Part shown: one piece after another, positions 37,038 through 45,307 of the stretch
Layout of the letters: each line of letters opens with the position of its first letter
Position numbering within the stretch: the first letter of the stretch is position 1
DNA from: Zobellia laminariae
GTDB taxonomy: Bacteria; Bacteroidota; Bacteroidia; Flavobacteriales; Flavobacteriaceae
Assembly (NCBI RefSeq): GCF_009725995.1
Contig: NZ_RCNS01000002.1
Span: 434,001-498,000 of the forward strand
Direction of reading: 5' to 3'
Length of the DNA: 64,000 bases
Translations under genes and position numbers: made by a program
Notes under the pieces: model-generated
What the model was told of the DNA's origin: nothing
Seen by the model: only the letters and a program-made list of their open reading frames with translations
The model's database searches: none

Positions 37038-37745
37038 CTAATCTGTTGTATGAAGATTAAGAATGTACCAGAATAACAACATAAGGCTGGCAAAAAGCCC
37101 TAAAGAAGCTGCTACATATTGGTGTGATTTGTATCTGTGAACCAAATTAGAAGTTTGGTATAGAATTGATCCAGAAGCCAAAATAACCATGGCAGCACTA
37201 AATAAAAGACCCAAGTTAAACCCGAATAATACCCCGGCTACAATAAGTCCAAGCGCAATTGCAAAACCCACGGCCAATATTGACTTTAAAAACGAAAAGT
37301 CTTTTTTAGTTATCAAAACAATGGCAGAAAGTCCTGTGAATAAAGATAGAGTCATTATAGCTGCTTGATTAAGAATATCAAGGGAACCATTTTCTGTATA
37401 TGTAAGGGCTATGAATATTAACGGAATAAAAATGAATGCTTCTGCAATTACGTAAATTAAAAGAGCTAAATAATGCTTGTTATTGCTTTTACTCTTTAGG
37501 GCAATACGTTCGGCATAATTTGTAATAAACAAAAAACCACCCAACATAATTAACCAACTATAACCCTCGGTTAGCGATAAGGCAAAATTTAATATTGGCG
37601 GAATTTGAAAAAATAAGGTTTCGACAAGAATAAAAAGTAAGACCGCTCCAGCTAAATGAGCATACGTTTTTCTATAAAAAACAGCTCGCTCAGTTTTGGT
37701 AAGAAGATTTACCATTTGAGTATTTGGAACCTGGGGAATTTTCAT
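37038..37745 (-). CDS. Bax inhibitor-1/YccA-like integral membrane protein
   Basis: The 235-residue inner-membrane protein has seven predicted hydrophobic helices. The C-terminal half (AGVLFGFNLGLLFSAAMVILASGSILYQTSNLVHRY, written here only as the key stretch GSILYQTSNLV) and the final LGLFASLMLLFWYILNL are typical of the BI-1/YccA family. Relatives affect membrane protein quality control or ion leak. The ATG at 37745 is preferred to a GTG at 37769. Confidence 0.85.
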   Translation of the reverse strand: MKIPQVPNTQMVNLLTKTERAVFYRKTYAHLAGAVLLFILVETLFFQIPPILNFALSLTEGYSWLIMLGGFLFITNYAERIALKSKSNNKHYLALLIYVIAEAFIFIPLIFIALTYTENGSLDILNQAAIMTLSLFTGLSAIVLITKKDFSFLKSILAVGFAIALGLIVAGVLFGFNLGLLFSAAMVILASGSILYQTSNLVHRYKSHQYVAASLGLFASLMLLFWYILNLHTTD

Positions 37746-38063
37746 GTCAAGGATTTTAGCAGATAACACAAGTAAAACAATTATGTTTCAAGTGAGGCTA
37801 ATTTCTTGATGAACTACATTTTTATTCGTTTTATGTCAAAGGAATAGGAAATTAGAGCTATTGATATACTTGGTTTAATTTTATAAGCTATAGATCCTGC
37901 CAACTTAAGAACCAAATAATCTATTAGTCATTAAAAAAATAGTAGTTCGTTAATGTCGGTTTCTCAACTGGTCAATAAAGATATTCTGGCCAACAAGAAT
38001 TTGTTGACCAGAATATTATGTGAAGGAACCTTTAGTTTTAATTAAAAAACTAAGAGCTTCGTG
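37746..38063. other. Intergenic region with a long near-perfect hairpin
   Basis: About 318 bases, AT-rich, containing the start region of the BI-1 family gene and the 3' end region of uxuA. The only structure seen is the inverted repeat at 37981-38016. No gene is supported. Confidence 0.5.
37981..38016 (-). repeat. Long inverted repeat downstream of uxuA, possible terminator
   Basis: ATATTCTGGCCAACA and TGTTGACCAGAATAT pair over 15 bp with one mismatch around a 5-6 nt loop. It lies 48 bp after the uxuA stop codon. The U tract is poor (CTTTATT on the reverse strand), so it may be a weak terminator or a 3'-end stabilising hairpin. Confidence 0.55.
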
Positions 38064-39266
38064 TTATTCAAAAAAAGCTTTTCGAATTCCTAATTCCAAT
38101 CCACGTAATTCGGCCAATCCGCGTAAGCGACCTATACCAGAGTAACCAGGATTGGTTTTTTTATGAAGATCATCTAACATCTGGTGGCCGTGGTCAGGTC
38201 TCATCGGAATCAATGCATCTCTTCTACCTTCCGTTTTTCTTCTTTGTTCTTCGGCGAGAATCAATTTTACAAGTTCGTACATAGGAACATCTCCCTCTAG
38301 ATGATTTGCTTCATAGAAGTTTCCATTTTCATCGCGTTTAGTACTTCGTAAATGTAAAAAGTGAACACGGTCAGCAAATCGTTTAAACATTTTAGGTAAA
38401 TCGTTATCTGCTCTAGCGCCCAAAGATCCCGTACAGAAAGTAATGCCATTGTTAATGGACTTTACCTTATCAAAAATATATGCATAATCAGCTTCATTTC
38501 GCATGATACGTGGTAACCCTAAAATAGAAAATGGTGGGTCATCTGGGTGAATGCACATTAACATGCTATTTTCTTCAGCAGTAGACATTATTGCATTTAG
38601 AAAATAAACAAGGTTGTTGCGCATATCATCCTCATCCATGTCTTTGTAGGTGTCTAAGGTGGCTTGAAACGGACTAAGGTCAAAACCGGTCTTAGGTATT
38701 TGGTAATTCTCTGAAGAGCCTGGTAAACCGGCGATAATCGTTTTTACCAATTTATAGATGTCCTCTTCAGACATACCGTTGTAATATGCTTTGGCGGCTT
38801 CTATTTGAGATTCCGTAAAGCTATTTCCGGCATTAGGTCTTTTTAAAATAAATAGATCAAAGGCAGCAAGAGCTGTAGCATTGAAGAAAAGTGCTTTGGA
38901 CCCATCTTCTACTTCATGATCTAAACTTGTGCGTGTCCAATCTAGCACTGGCATAAAATTATAGCACACCACATTAACATTACATTGAGCAAGGTTTTCT
39001 AAGCTCTGTTTGTAGTTTTCTATAAGTTGTTCAAAACCATCTTGCTGTGTCTTGATGCTTTCATGAATAGGTAGGGATTCTACTACGGACCACACTAAAC
39101 CATTTGCTTCCAAAAGGTTTTTCCGTTTCTCTATTTCTGATACTGACCAAACTTCTCCATTTGGTATATGGTGCAATGCCGTTACTATACCAGTTGCACC
39201 GGCCTGCTTAATATCCTCAAGGCTTACAGGGTCATTAGGCCCATACCATCTCCATGTTTGTTCCAT
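38064..39266 (-). CDS. uxuA: Mannonate dehydratase
   Basis: This 400-residue metal-dependent dehydratase converts D-mannonate to 2-keto-3-deoxygluconate in hexuronate catabolism. Family motifs are [92 protein letters not shown] and the final RPDHGHQML. Length matches UxuA. It is the second gene of a two-gene operon with the SDR (45 bp gap) and lies divergent from susC, suggesting that the polysaccharide locus delivers uronic acids. Confidence 0.96.
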   Translation of the reverse strand: MEQTWRWYGPNDPVSLEDIKQAGATGIVTALHHIPNGEVWSVSEIEKRKNLLEANGLVWSVVESLPIHESIKTQQDGFEQLIENYKQSLENLAQCNVNVVCYNFMPVLDWTRTSLDHEVEDGSKALFFNATALAAFDLFILKRPNAGNSFTESQIEAAKAYYNGMSEEDIYKLVKTIIAGLPGSSENYQIPKTGFDLSPFQATLDTYKDMDEDDMRNNLVYFLNAIMSTAEENSMLMCIHPDDPPFSILGLPRIMRNEADYAYIFDKVKSINNGITFCTGSLGARADNDLPKMFKRFADRVHFLHLRSTKRDENGNFYEANHLEGDVPMYELVKLILAEEQRRKTEGRRDALIPMRPDHGHQMLDDLHKKTNPGYSGIGRLRGLAELRGLELGIRKAFFE

Positions 39267-39311
39267 ATTAGGTACTTCTTAATTGGTTGATAATTATATA
39301 AGGTTGATGAG

Positions 39312-40118
39312 TTATACTCCGCTAAAGGCACTAAACCCACCATCTACAGGAAGAACAATGCCCGTAATGAACTTAGATGCATCGCTACATAAAAATTGAA
39401 TGGCACCGTTCAATTCTCCAACTTCTCCAAAACGGCCCATTGGTGTGTTTTTAATGATGGTTTCACCTCTTTGTGTAAACGACCCATCCTCGTTTGTAAG
39501 TAATGCTTTGTTCTGTTTCCCGATAAAGAAACCAGGTGCTATGGCATTAACACGAATACCGCTTCCGAATTTAGTGGCCATCTCTACGGACATCCATTTG
39601 GTGAAGTTTTCCATGGCCGCTTTAGAAGCAGAATATCCAGCAACTCGGGTAATAACCCTATCTGCCGCCATAGAAGAATAATTAATAATGACACCTTCCT
39701 TTTGTTCGGACATGACTTTGCCGAAAATTAAAGACGGAATAAGAGTTCCGTTAAGGTTTAGTTCTGTGACTTTTTTGAAATCATCAATTTTAATATCAAA
39801 AATAGTTTGGTCAGGCGCTACGGTTGCACCAGGTAGATTTCCGCCTGCTATATTTAAAAGAATATCTATCCTACCATAGTCGGACAAAATTTCGTTCTTG
39901 GCATTATTAAGTGACTCTTCACTCAAAATATCCGCTTCGTACGCTTTAGCGTGTCCGCCCACGTTTTTAATTTCATCTAAAAGTGATTGTACCGATGTTT
40001 TTTTTCGTGTCAACAAGGCCAATTTGGCTCCAGACTTTGCTAAGCTTTTGGCAACACTACCGGCTAGAGCACCACTTGCTCCAGTTATAACTGCGATTCT
40101 ATTTTCTATATCGAACAT
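39312..40118 (-). CDS. SDR oxidoreductase, likely D-mannonate oxidoreductase (uxuB-like)
   Basis: This 268-residue classical SDR has cofactor motif TGASGALAG, NIAGG, catalytic Ser in INYSSMAADR and YSASKAAME. The C-terminal VDGGFSAFSGV is typical. Its position immediately before uxuA suggests that it reduces fructuronate to mannonate, filling the UxuB step with an SDR rather than the long-chain dehydrogenase of Enterobacteria. A kduD-like activity is the alternative. An 8-7-8 inverted repeat lies about 40 bp upstream. Confidence 0.85.
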   Translation of the reverse strand: MFDIENRIAVITGASGALAGSVAKSLAKSGAKLALLTRKKTSVQSLLDEIKNVGGHAKAYEADILSEESLNNAKNEILSDYGRIDILLNIAGGNLPGATVAPDQTIFDIKIDDFKKVTELNLNGTLIPSLIFGKVMSEQKEGVIINYSSMAADRVITRVAGYSASKAAMENFTKWMSVEMATKFGSGIRVNAIAPGFFIGKQNKALLTNEDGSFTQRGETIIKNTPMGRFGEVGELNGAIQFLCSDASKFITGIVLPVDGGFSAFSGV

Positions 40119-40155
40119 TCTTTCAATTTTAAATTAAAGGCCCAAGATAAAACAA

Positions 40156-40178
40156 TCTAACCTAAAAGAAAGGTTAGA
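40156..40178 (-). promoter_or_regulatory. Inverted repeat TCTAACCT-N7-AGGTTAGA in the uxu leader
   Basis: Perfect 8-bp arms with a 7-bp spacer lie 38 bp before the SDR start. Read on the reverse strand it is followed by TTGTTTT, so it could act as an operator or as an attenuator hairpin. Confidence 0.45.
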
Positions 40179-40389
40179 TAAGGATGAAATACTAATAAAT
40201 GTGTCAGTTGTTTTCTCAAAGACATCTATCGGTTTTGTAGGCATAATTTAACTGAATTCATCAGTTTTTAATGAGTTTATATCCTTATAAAGACGTTTTT
40301 CTATAGAATCATTCCATCCATTTAGTGAGCTATTGTTGGTTATAAGCCACTTTTTGTGTAAGAAATACACTTGTATATATTGTTGGAAC

Positions 40390-40419
40390 CATTTGTTGCA
40401 CTCATCTGATCATTTGTTG
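40390..40419 (+). promoter_or_regulatory. Bipartite element CATTTGTTG-N8-TGAT-CATTTGTTG upstream of susC
   Basis: Two direct copies of CATTTGTTG begin 21 bp apart, two helical turns, ending 79 bp before the susC ATG. A closely matching element (63269-63298) stands upstream of the terminal sulfatase at almost the same distance. Direct half-sites with this spacing fit an AraC-type DNA-binding domain, such as that of the hybrid kinase in this locus. Confidence 0.6.
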
Positions 40420-40497
40420 TTAAAGAATGGTTAAATAAACATCACTTTTGAAGAAACTTAAACAAACGTTAAATAACTCAGTTAAACTACATTACTT

Positions 40498-43400
40498 ATG
40501 AAAGGAACTAATTTTAAAATTAAAAACTGGCAACCCCACAAGTATCTGGTGGGATTGTTGTGTCTTTTGGCAGTAGCTTTTGGGCATGCTCAGGAGGTAA
40601 CCGTAAGCGGTTTGGTTTCAGATGATTCAGGTTTGCCTTTAGCAGGTGCAAACGTATTAGTTAAAGGTACTACTAATGGTACTCAAACAGATTTTGATGG
40701 TAATTATACCATATCTGCTGATGGTGGAGCTACTTTGGTATTCAGTTACATCGGGTTTACTAAACAAGAAGTAGCTATTAATGGACAAAGTGTTGTTAAT
40801 GCTGTTTTGGCAGAAGATGCCAGTCAATTAGAGGAAGTTGTAGTTATAGGGTACGGTTCTCAGAAAAAGTCTGATTTGACCGGTTCTGTAAGTACTGTTG
40901 ATAGTGAAGAAATAAACAAGTTCACTTATAATGATGCTGCCCAGGCTATACAAGGTCGTACAGCTGGTGTTAGGGTAGAATCTAATGGAGGATCTCCTGG
41001 TGCTAACGCGTTAGTGACTATTCGTGGTTCAAGCACATTATCCGATGCTGGCCCATTATATGTAATCGATGGAATGCTTACGGATAATATGACTACATTG
41101 AACCCAGGCGATATTGAAACTATCTCTGTTTTAAAGGATGCTTCAGCTAGTGCTATATATGGTTCAAGAGCAGCAAATGGTGTAATTATTGTAACTACCA
41201 AAAAAGGTACTCGTGGAGGTATAAAGGTAGATTTAGATTATAGTTATGGTCTTCAGTCTTCAGTTAAAAACATTGACTGGGCAAATGCAAGAGATTATGC
41301 TACTATTGTGAACGCAGCTAGAGATAATGACGGAAACGCAAGGTTTCCTGCTAATGATGCTCAATTTAACCCAAACATAGATAGTGATATCCAGCGCGAA
41401 TCACTTCGTACTGCTGGGGTTATGAATGCAAATGCTAGAATATATGGAGGTACAGAAAATAGTACCTACAGCCTTTCTATGAATCATTACGATCAAGAAG
41501 GTATCGTAAAGCAGTCAGACTATAAAAGAACGACTGCGAGAATCAATGCTACCTTGACCAAAGGAAGGTTTAAGCTGGAAAATACAGTTGGTTTAACACG
41601 TTCTGTTGATAATCCTAACCCATACTTCAATAAAGAAAGAGATTTGGTACCAACTATCCGTATTTACGATGACGAGGGTAACTTTAGTGCTACAGATCAG
41701 CCTGCGGATGTTGCAGTAGGTGCTTTTTACGGTGTAGGAAACGTAGGGAATTCTCTAGGTTTGGCAACTGTTGAAGATAGAACAGTTACTAGAAATAGCA
41801 TACTAGGTAATATAGCTGGGTCATTTGAAATTATTGATGGCCTTACCTATAAGTTGAACTTAGGTTTGGATTACTATGCAGATAACAATTATAGGTTCAC
41901 ACCAACTTATGTTTTCAATTCGGCAACATTTGGTAACAATCAATTTGCTGAGTTGGCCGAAACAAATACCAATTTTCTTTCAACATTGATCGAACATACC
42001 TTAACGTACAGTAAAGAATTCAACAAGCATAATATAAACTTTGTTGCAGGTTATACTGATCAAGTGTCAAATACCCGATCTCTTGGTGCATTGGCTAGAA
42101 AATTTCCTTCTAACGATGTTCGTGTAGCTTCTGCTGCGGAAGATAGGGTAGAATTTCCTTCTGAAGATTTGACTGAAACTATACAATCGTATTTTGGTAG
42201 ATTAAGTTACGCTTATGATAGTAGGTATTTATTAACGGCTACCATACGTAGAGATGGTTCTTCATTATTTAAAGAAGATCTTAGATGGGGTACCTTCCCT
42301 TCATTTGCAATAGGCTGGAATTTAGGGAATGAGAGTTTCATGGAAAATGTAACTGCCATTACTGATATTAAAATAAGAGCCAGTTATGGAGAAGTTGGTT
42401 CAAATAATGTTCCTATCTATTCATTGAGTCCAGAATTGAACCTTAATAGCGAGTATCCAATAGGAGAAAGTCAAGGAAGAGCTACTGGGTATTCAATTAC
42501 TAAAGGTATCAATGATCAGATTACTTGGGAAACTAGTAAAACAACTGATATAGGTTTGGACTTTAGAATGCTAAATCAAAAGTTGAGCATAACAATGGAC
42601 TATTTTCAAAAGAAATCAGAAGATGTTCTTGTTGAATTGGGATTGCCATTATATACTGGTTTTGGAAACAGAGTACCTTTTAATACGGCAAGTATAGAAA
42701 ATGAAGGTTTCGAATTTTTGGCTAATTATTCTGATAGTTTAAGTGAAGACTTTTCATTTAGTATTAGCGGAAACTTTACAACGCTAAACAATGAGGTTAC
42801 TGCGTTAGGAGATGCAACGCCTATCATAGAAGGACAGTTTACATCAAATGGATTAAGGGGTACAAAAACAGATGTAGGTCAGCCTGTTTCTTCATTTTAT
42901 GGTTATATAGTTGATGGAATTTATCAAACAGATGCTGAGGCTTTAGCCGCAAATGACAATAATAACCCACAAGCGGGAGATTTAAAGTTTAGAGATATAG
43001 GTGGTCCTGATGGTTCGGGCCCTGATGGTATTGTAGATGAGAATGATCAAGCATTTTTAGGTAATCCAGCACCTAATTTTGAGTATGGTTTAAATATTTC
43101 TGCATCGTACAAAAATTTTGATATGAGCCTTTTCTTTAACGGTGTTTCCGGTAATAAAATATTGAACGGAAATAAATACAGAGGTTATTTTGATACGGAA
43201 GGACCTTATCTTACTGATGCTTTAAGAGCTTGGACGCCAACAAATACAAATACAAATATTCCAAGAAGTACACAGTCAGACCCTGGTTTTAATAGAAGGC
43301 CATCAGATTTTTATTTAGAAAATGGAGCTTATTTCAGGTTGAAGAACATGCAATTAGGATACACTATTCCATCTGATATATCTGAGAAAATGATGATGAC

Positions 43401-43578
43401 CAAGCTTAGAATATATGGTTCGGCAACCAATTTGTTCACGCTTACAGATTACACAGGTTATTATCCTGAAGTGGGTAGAAATACAAGGTCTTCCAGAAGA
43501 ATATTTAGCTCAGGTGTTGATGAAAGTGCTTACCCAACAGCTAGAACTATTCAATTGGGTGTACAAATCTCTTTCTAA
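40498..43578 (+). CDS. SusC/RagA-family TonB-dependent outer-membrane transporter
   Basis: This 1026-residue outer-membrane protein imports oligosaccharides with energy from TonB. After the signal (VAFGHAQ), a carboxypeptidase-regulatory-like beta domain (about 33-110: VSGLVSDDSGLPLAGANVLVKGT) precedes the TonB box region (LEEVVVIGYGSQKK). The plug domain (IQGRTAGVRVESNGG, STLSDAGPLYVIDGM, ASAIYGSRAANGVIIVTTKKG) leads to a 22-strand barrel ending in an aromatic residue (VQISF). It is followed 16 bp later by susD, the standard transporter-lid pair. The substrate is not readable. Confidence 0.95.
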   Translation: MKGTNFKIKNWQPHKYLVGLLCLLAVAFGHAQEVTVSGLVSDDSGLPLAGANVLVKGTTNGTQTDFDGNYTISADGGATLVFSYIGFTKQEVAINGQSVVNAVLAEDASQLEEVVVIGYGSQKKSDLTGSVSTVDSEEINKFTYNDAAQAIQGRTAGVRVESNGGSPGANALVTIRGSSTLSDAGPLYVIDGMLTDNMTTLNPGDIETISVLKDASASAIYGSRAANGVIIVTTKKGTRGGIKVDLDYSYGLQSSVKNIDWANARDYATIVNAARDNDGNARFPANDAQFNPNIDSDIQRESLRTAGVMNANARIYGGTENSTYSLSMNHYDQEGIVKQSDYKRTTARINATLTKGRFKLENTVGLTRSVDNPNPYFNKERDLVPTIRIYDDEGNFSATDQPADVAVGAFYGVGNVGNSLGLATVEDRTVTRNSILGNIAGSFEIIDGLTYKLNLGLDYYADNNYRFTPTYVFNSATFGNNQFAELAETNTNFLSTLIEHTLTYSKEFNKHNINFVAGYTDQVSNTRSLGALARKFPSNDVRVASAAEDRVEFPSEDLTETIQSYFGRLSYAYDSRYLLTATIRRDGSSLFKEDLRWGTFPSFAIGWNLGNESFMENVTAITDIKIRASYGEVGSNNVPIYSLSPELNLNSEYPIGESQGRATGYSITKGINDQITWETSKTTDIGLDFRMLNQKLSITMDYFQKKSEDVLVELGLPLYTGFGNRVPFNTASIENEGFEFLANYSDSLSEDFSFSISGNFTTLNNEVTALGDATPIIEGQFTSNGLRGTKTDVGQPVSSFYGYIVDGIYQTDAEALAANDNNNPQAGDLKFRDIGGPDGSGPDGIVDENDQAFLGNPAPNFEYGLNISASYKNFDMSLFFNGVSGNKILNGNKYRGYFDTEGPYLTDALRAWTPTNTNTNIPRSTQSDPGFNRRPSDFYLENGAYFRLKNMQLGYTIPSDISEKMMMTKLRIYGSATNLFTLTDYTGYYPEVGRNTRSSRRIFSSGVDESAYPTARTIQLGVQISF

Positions 43579-43594
43579 CTCTAACAAAAAAGAC

Positions 43595-45151
43595 ATGAAA
43601 AATAATATTATATCAAAAAGTCTATTAGCAGCACTCGTAGTGTTACTAGTGACGTCATATAGCTGTCGAAAAGACATACTAGAACAAGAAAACCCTAACG
43701 CAGTAACCCCACAATCTTTTTGGAAATCAGAGGAAGATGCAAACAAGGGAATCATAGGAGCATATAGTCCGTTTACTCACATTTGGTACTATACACGTTT
43801 TGAAATTTTCCTTTCGGATTATAGAGATGACGTAGTAAATGCTTTTGCGACATCAGAACGTACAGCAGCTGGTTCATTTAATGGAATTCCGCAAAGTAAT
43901 GGTGCTTTTTGGGTATGGAGTGCCATGTATCAAGGCGTTACCAGAGCAAATGAAGTATTAGCAAATGTTCCAGAAATAGAAATGGATGAAACTACTAAGA
44001 AGAATATCTTAGGAGAAGCTCATTTTATACGAGCCTATAATTACTTCAATCTTGTAAATGGATGGTTGAATGTGCCACTTATAACAGAGCCAATAGGAAA
44101 CTTAGAAAACCCAAAGGCGGTTCCACAAGCGGATCCTGCTGATGTATGGGCTCAAATAGAAAAAGATCTAATTGAAGCACAGAAATTAGCACCTGAATCA
44201 TGGCCTGCCGCAATGGAAGGAAGAGTTACTTCTGGAGCAGCTACTGGGGTTTTGGGGAAAGTTTATTTGTATCAAAAGAAATATGCAGAAGCCAAAGCTG
44301 AATTTGCCAAGATAATGGATGGTAGCTATGAGCTTATGGAGAATTATGCGGATAATTTTACAGAGGCTTCGGAAAACAACAAGGAATCTTTATTTGAGGT
44401 TCAATTGGTTAATGACGGAAATACCGGTTGGGGTGGAGATGATCCAGGAAAAGGAAAAGGTGCCGCTTTTCATCCAGACATAGCGCCTAGAGGTTTTACA
44501 GGCCAAGACGGGATGCGTATTAATGACTGGGTTTTAGATTTATTTTTAGATGAGAGAACTGTAAGCGATCAAATAGATCCAAGAGCTTTTACAACCTTGT
44601 TTTTTAATACGGATGAGTTTACTATTTACCAAGGTGATACATTAGTATCTCAAACTTATGGAGATAAGAGTTATAAAGAAGTATTTCCAGATACAGATTT
44701 GGTATGGGGAAACAAATGGTTAGATATTGCTTTTGATGACAAAACCGGATCTCAAGACAACGGATGGCACCAGTCTGGTAATAACCTAAGATTACTACGT
44801 TATGCAGACGTTTTATTGATGTTTGCAGAAGCGGAGTTTATGCTCAATGGTTCTACTGCAACGGCGTTAGATGCAATAAATGAAGTTAGAGCAAGAGTAG
44901 ATATGCCTCCTTTAACTAGTTTAACTATGCAAGACATCGAAGATGAAAGGGTTAAAGAACTTTCTTTGGAACGTACAAGATATTTTGATATTCTTAGATG
45001 GGGTAAAGTTGAAGAATACATTGTAAATAAGCCTGAATTAAAATCGGAGAGTGCGGGTACAAGCTCGTACAGACCTGGTAGGGAGTATATTGCAATTCCT
45101 CAAAACGAAATTGATGCTAACCCGGTTTTCAAACAAAATCCAGGGTACTAA
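43595..45151 (+). CDS. SusD/RagB-family outer-membrane lipoprotein
   Basis: The 518-residue partner of the upstream SusC forms the glycan-binding lid over the transporter. The ATG at 43595 gives a lipoprotein signal ending SYSC; the same frame is open further upstream inside susC but without a signal, so that extension is rejected. SusD features: CRKDILEQENPNAVTPQSFW, LGEAHFIRAYNYFNLVNGWLNVPL, the TPR-like helices (GVLGKVYLYQKKYAEAKAEF) and the C-terminal LLRYADVLLMFAEAE ... RYFDILRWGK. Followed by a terminator. Confidence 0.95.
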   Translation: MKNNIISKSLLAALVVLLVTSYSCRKDILEQENPNAVTPQSFWKSEEDANKGIIGAYSPFTHIWYYTRFEIFLSDYRDDVVNAFATSERTAAGSFNGIPQSNGAFWVWSAMYQGVTRANEVLANVPEIEMDETTKKNILGEAHFIRAYNYFNLVNGWLNVPLITEPIGNLENPKAVPQADPADVWAQIEKDLIEAQKLAPESWPAAMEGRVTSGAATGVLGKVYLYQKKYAEAKAEFAKIMDGSYELMENYADNFTEASENNKESLFEVQLVNDGNTGWGGDDPGKGKGAAFHPDIAPRGFTGQDGMRINDWVLDLFLDERTVSDQIDPRAFTTLFFNTDEFTIYQGDTLVSQTYGDKSYKEVFPDTDLVWGNKWLDIAFDDKTGSQDNGWHQSGNNLRLLRYADVLLMFAEAEFMLNGSTATALDAINEVRARVDMPPLTSLTMQDIEDERVKELSLERTRYFDILRWGKVEEYIVNKPELKSESAGTSSYRPGREYIAIPQNEIDANPVFKQNPGY

Positions 45152-45172
45152 AGTAACTTACTTTATTTTTTC

Positions 45173-45200
45173 AAAGGAACCATTGTAAGATGGTTCCTTT
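45173..45200 (+). terminator. Terminator after susD
   Basis: AAAGGAACCAT and ATGGTTCCTTT form an 11-bp stem with a 6-nt loop, followed by TTTTGTTT. It may let susCD be expressed at higher levels than the downstream genes. Confidence 0.85.
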
Positions 45201-45232
45201 TTGTTTAAATTGAATTCTAGAACCTCAATAGA

Positions 45233-45307
45233 TTGAAAAAATTAATTTTTATCTCAGCCCTTATTTTTCTTACTTCTTGTAGCAAACAAGAAAAAAAATG
45301 GAACTGA
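45233..45307 (+). other. Out-of-frame lipoprotein signal in front of the VCBS protein
   Basis: From a TTG at 45233 the frame reads LKKLIFISALIFLTSCSKQ, an excellent lipoprotein signal with lipobox LTSC, then stops at TGA 45305-45307. The body of the next protein is in the frame one base back, and that frame has a stop at 45280, so it cannot itself reach a signal. The two frames meet at eight A residues (45291-45298). A ninth A, or -1 slippage, would fuse them. Confidence 0.8.

Larger units (their letters stand above)
40119..40497. other. 379-bp divergent regulatory region between uxuB-like SDR and susC
   Basis: It holds an inverted repeat near the SDR start (40156-40178), two copies of TATTGTTGG (40331-40339 and 40378-40386) and the bipartite CATTTGTTG element (40390-40419) before susC. 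No gene. Confidence 0.7.

Noticed and set aside
43415..43594. Upstream extension of SusD into susC
   Set aside because: The ATG at 43595 gives a correct lipoprotein signal; the extension overlaps the end of susC and has no signal.
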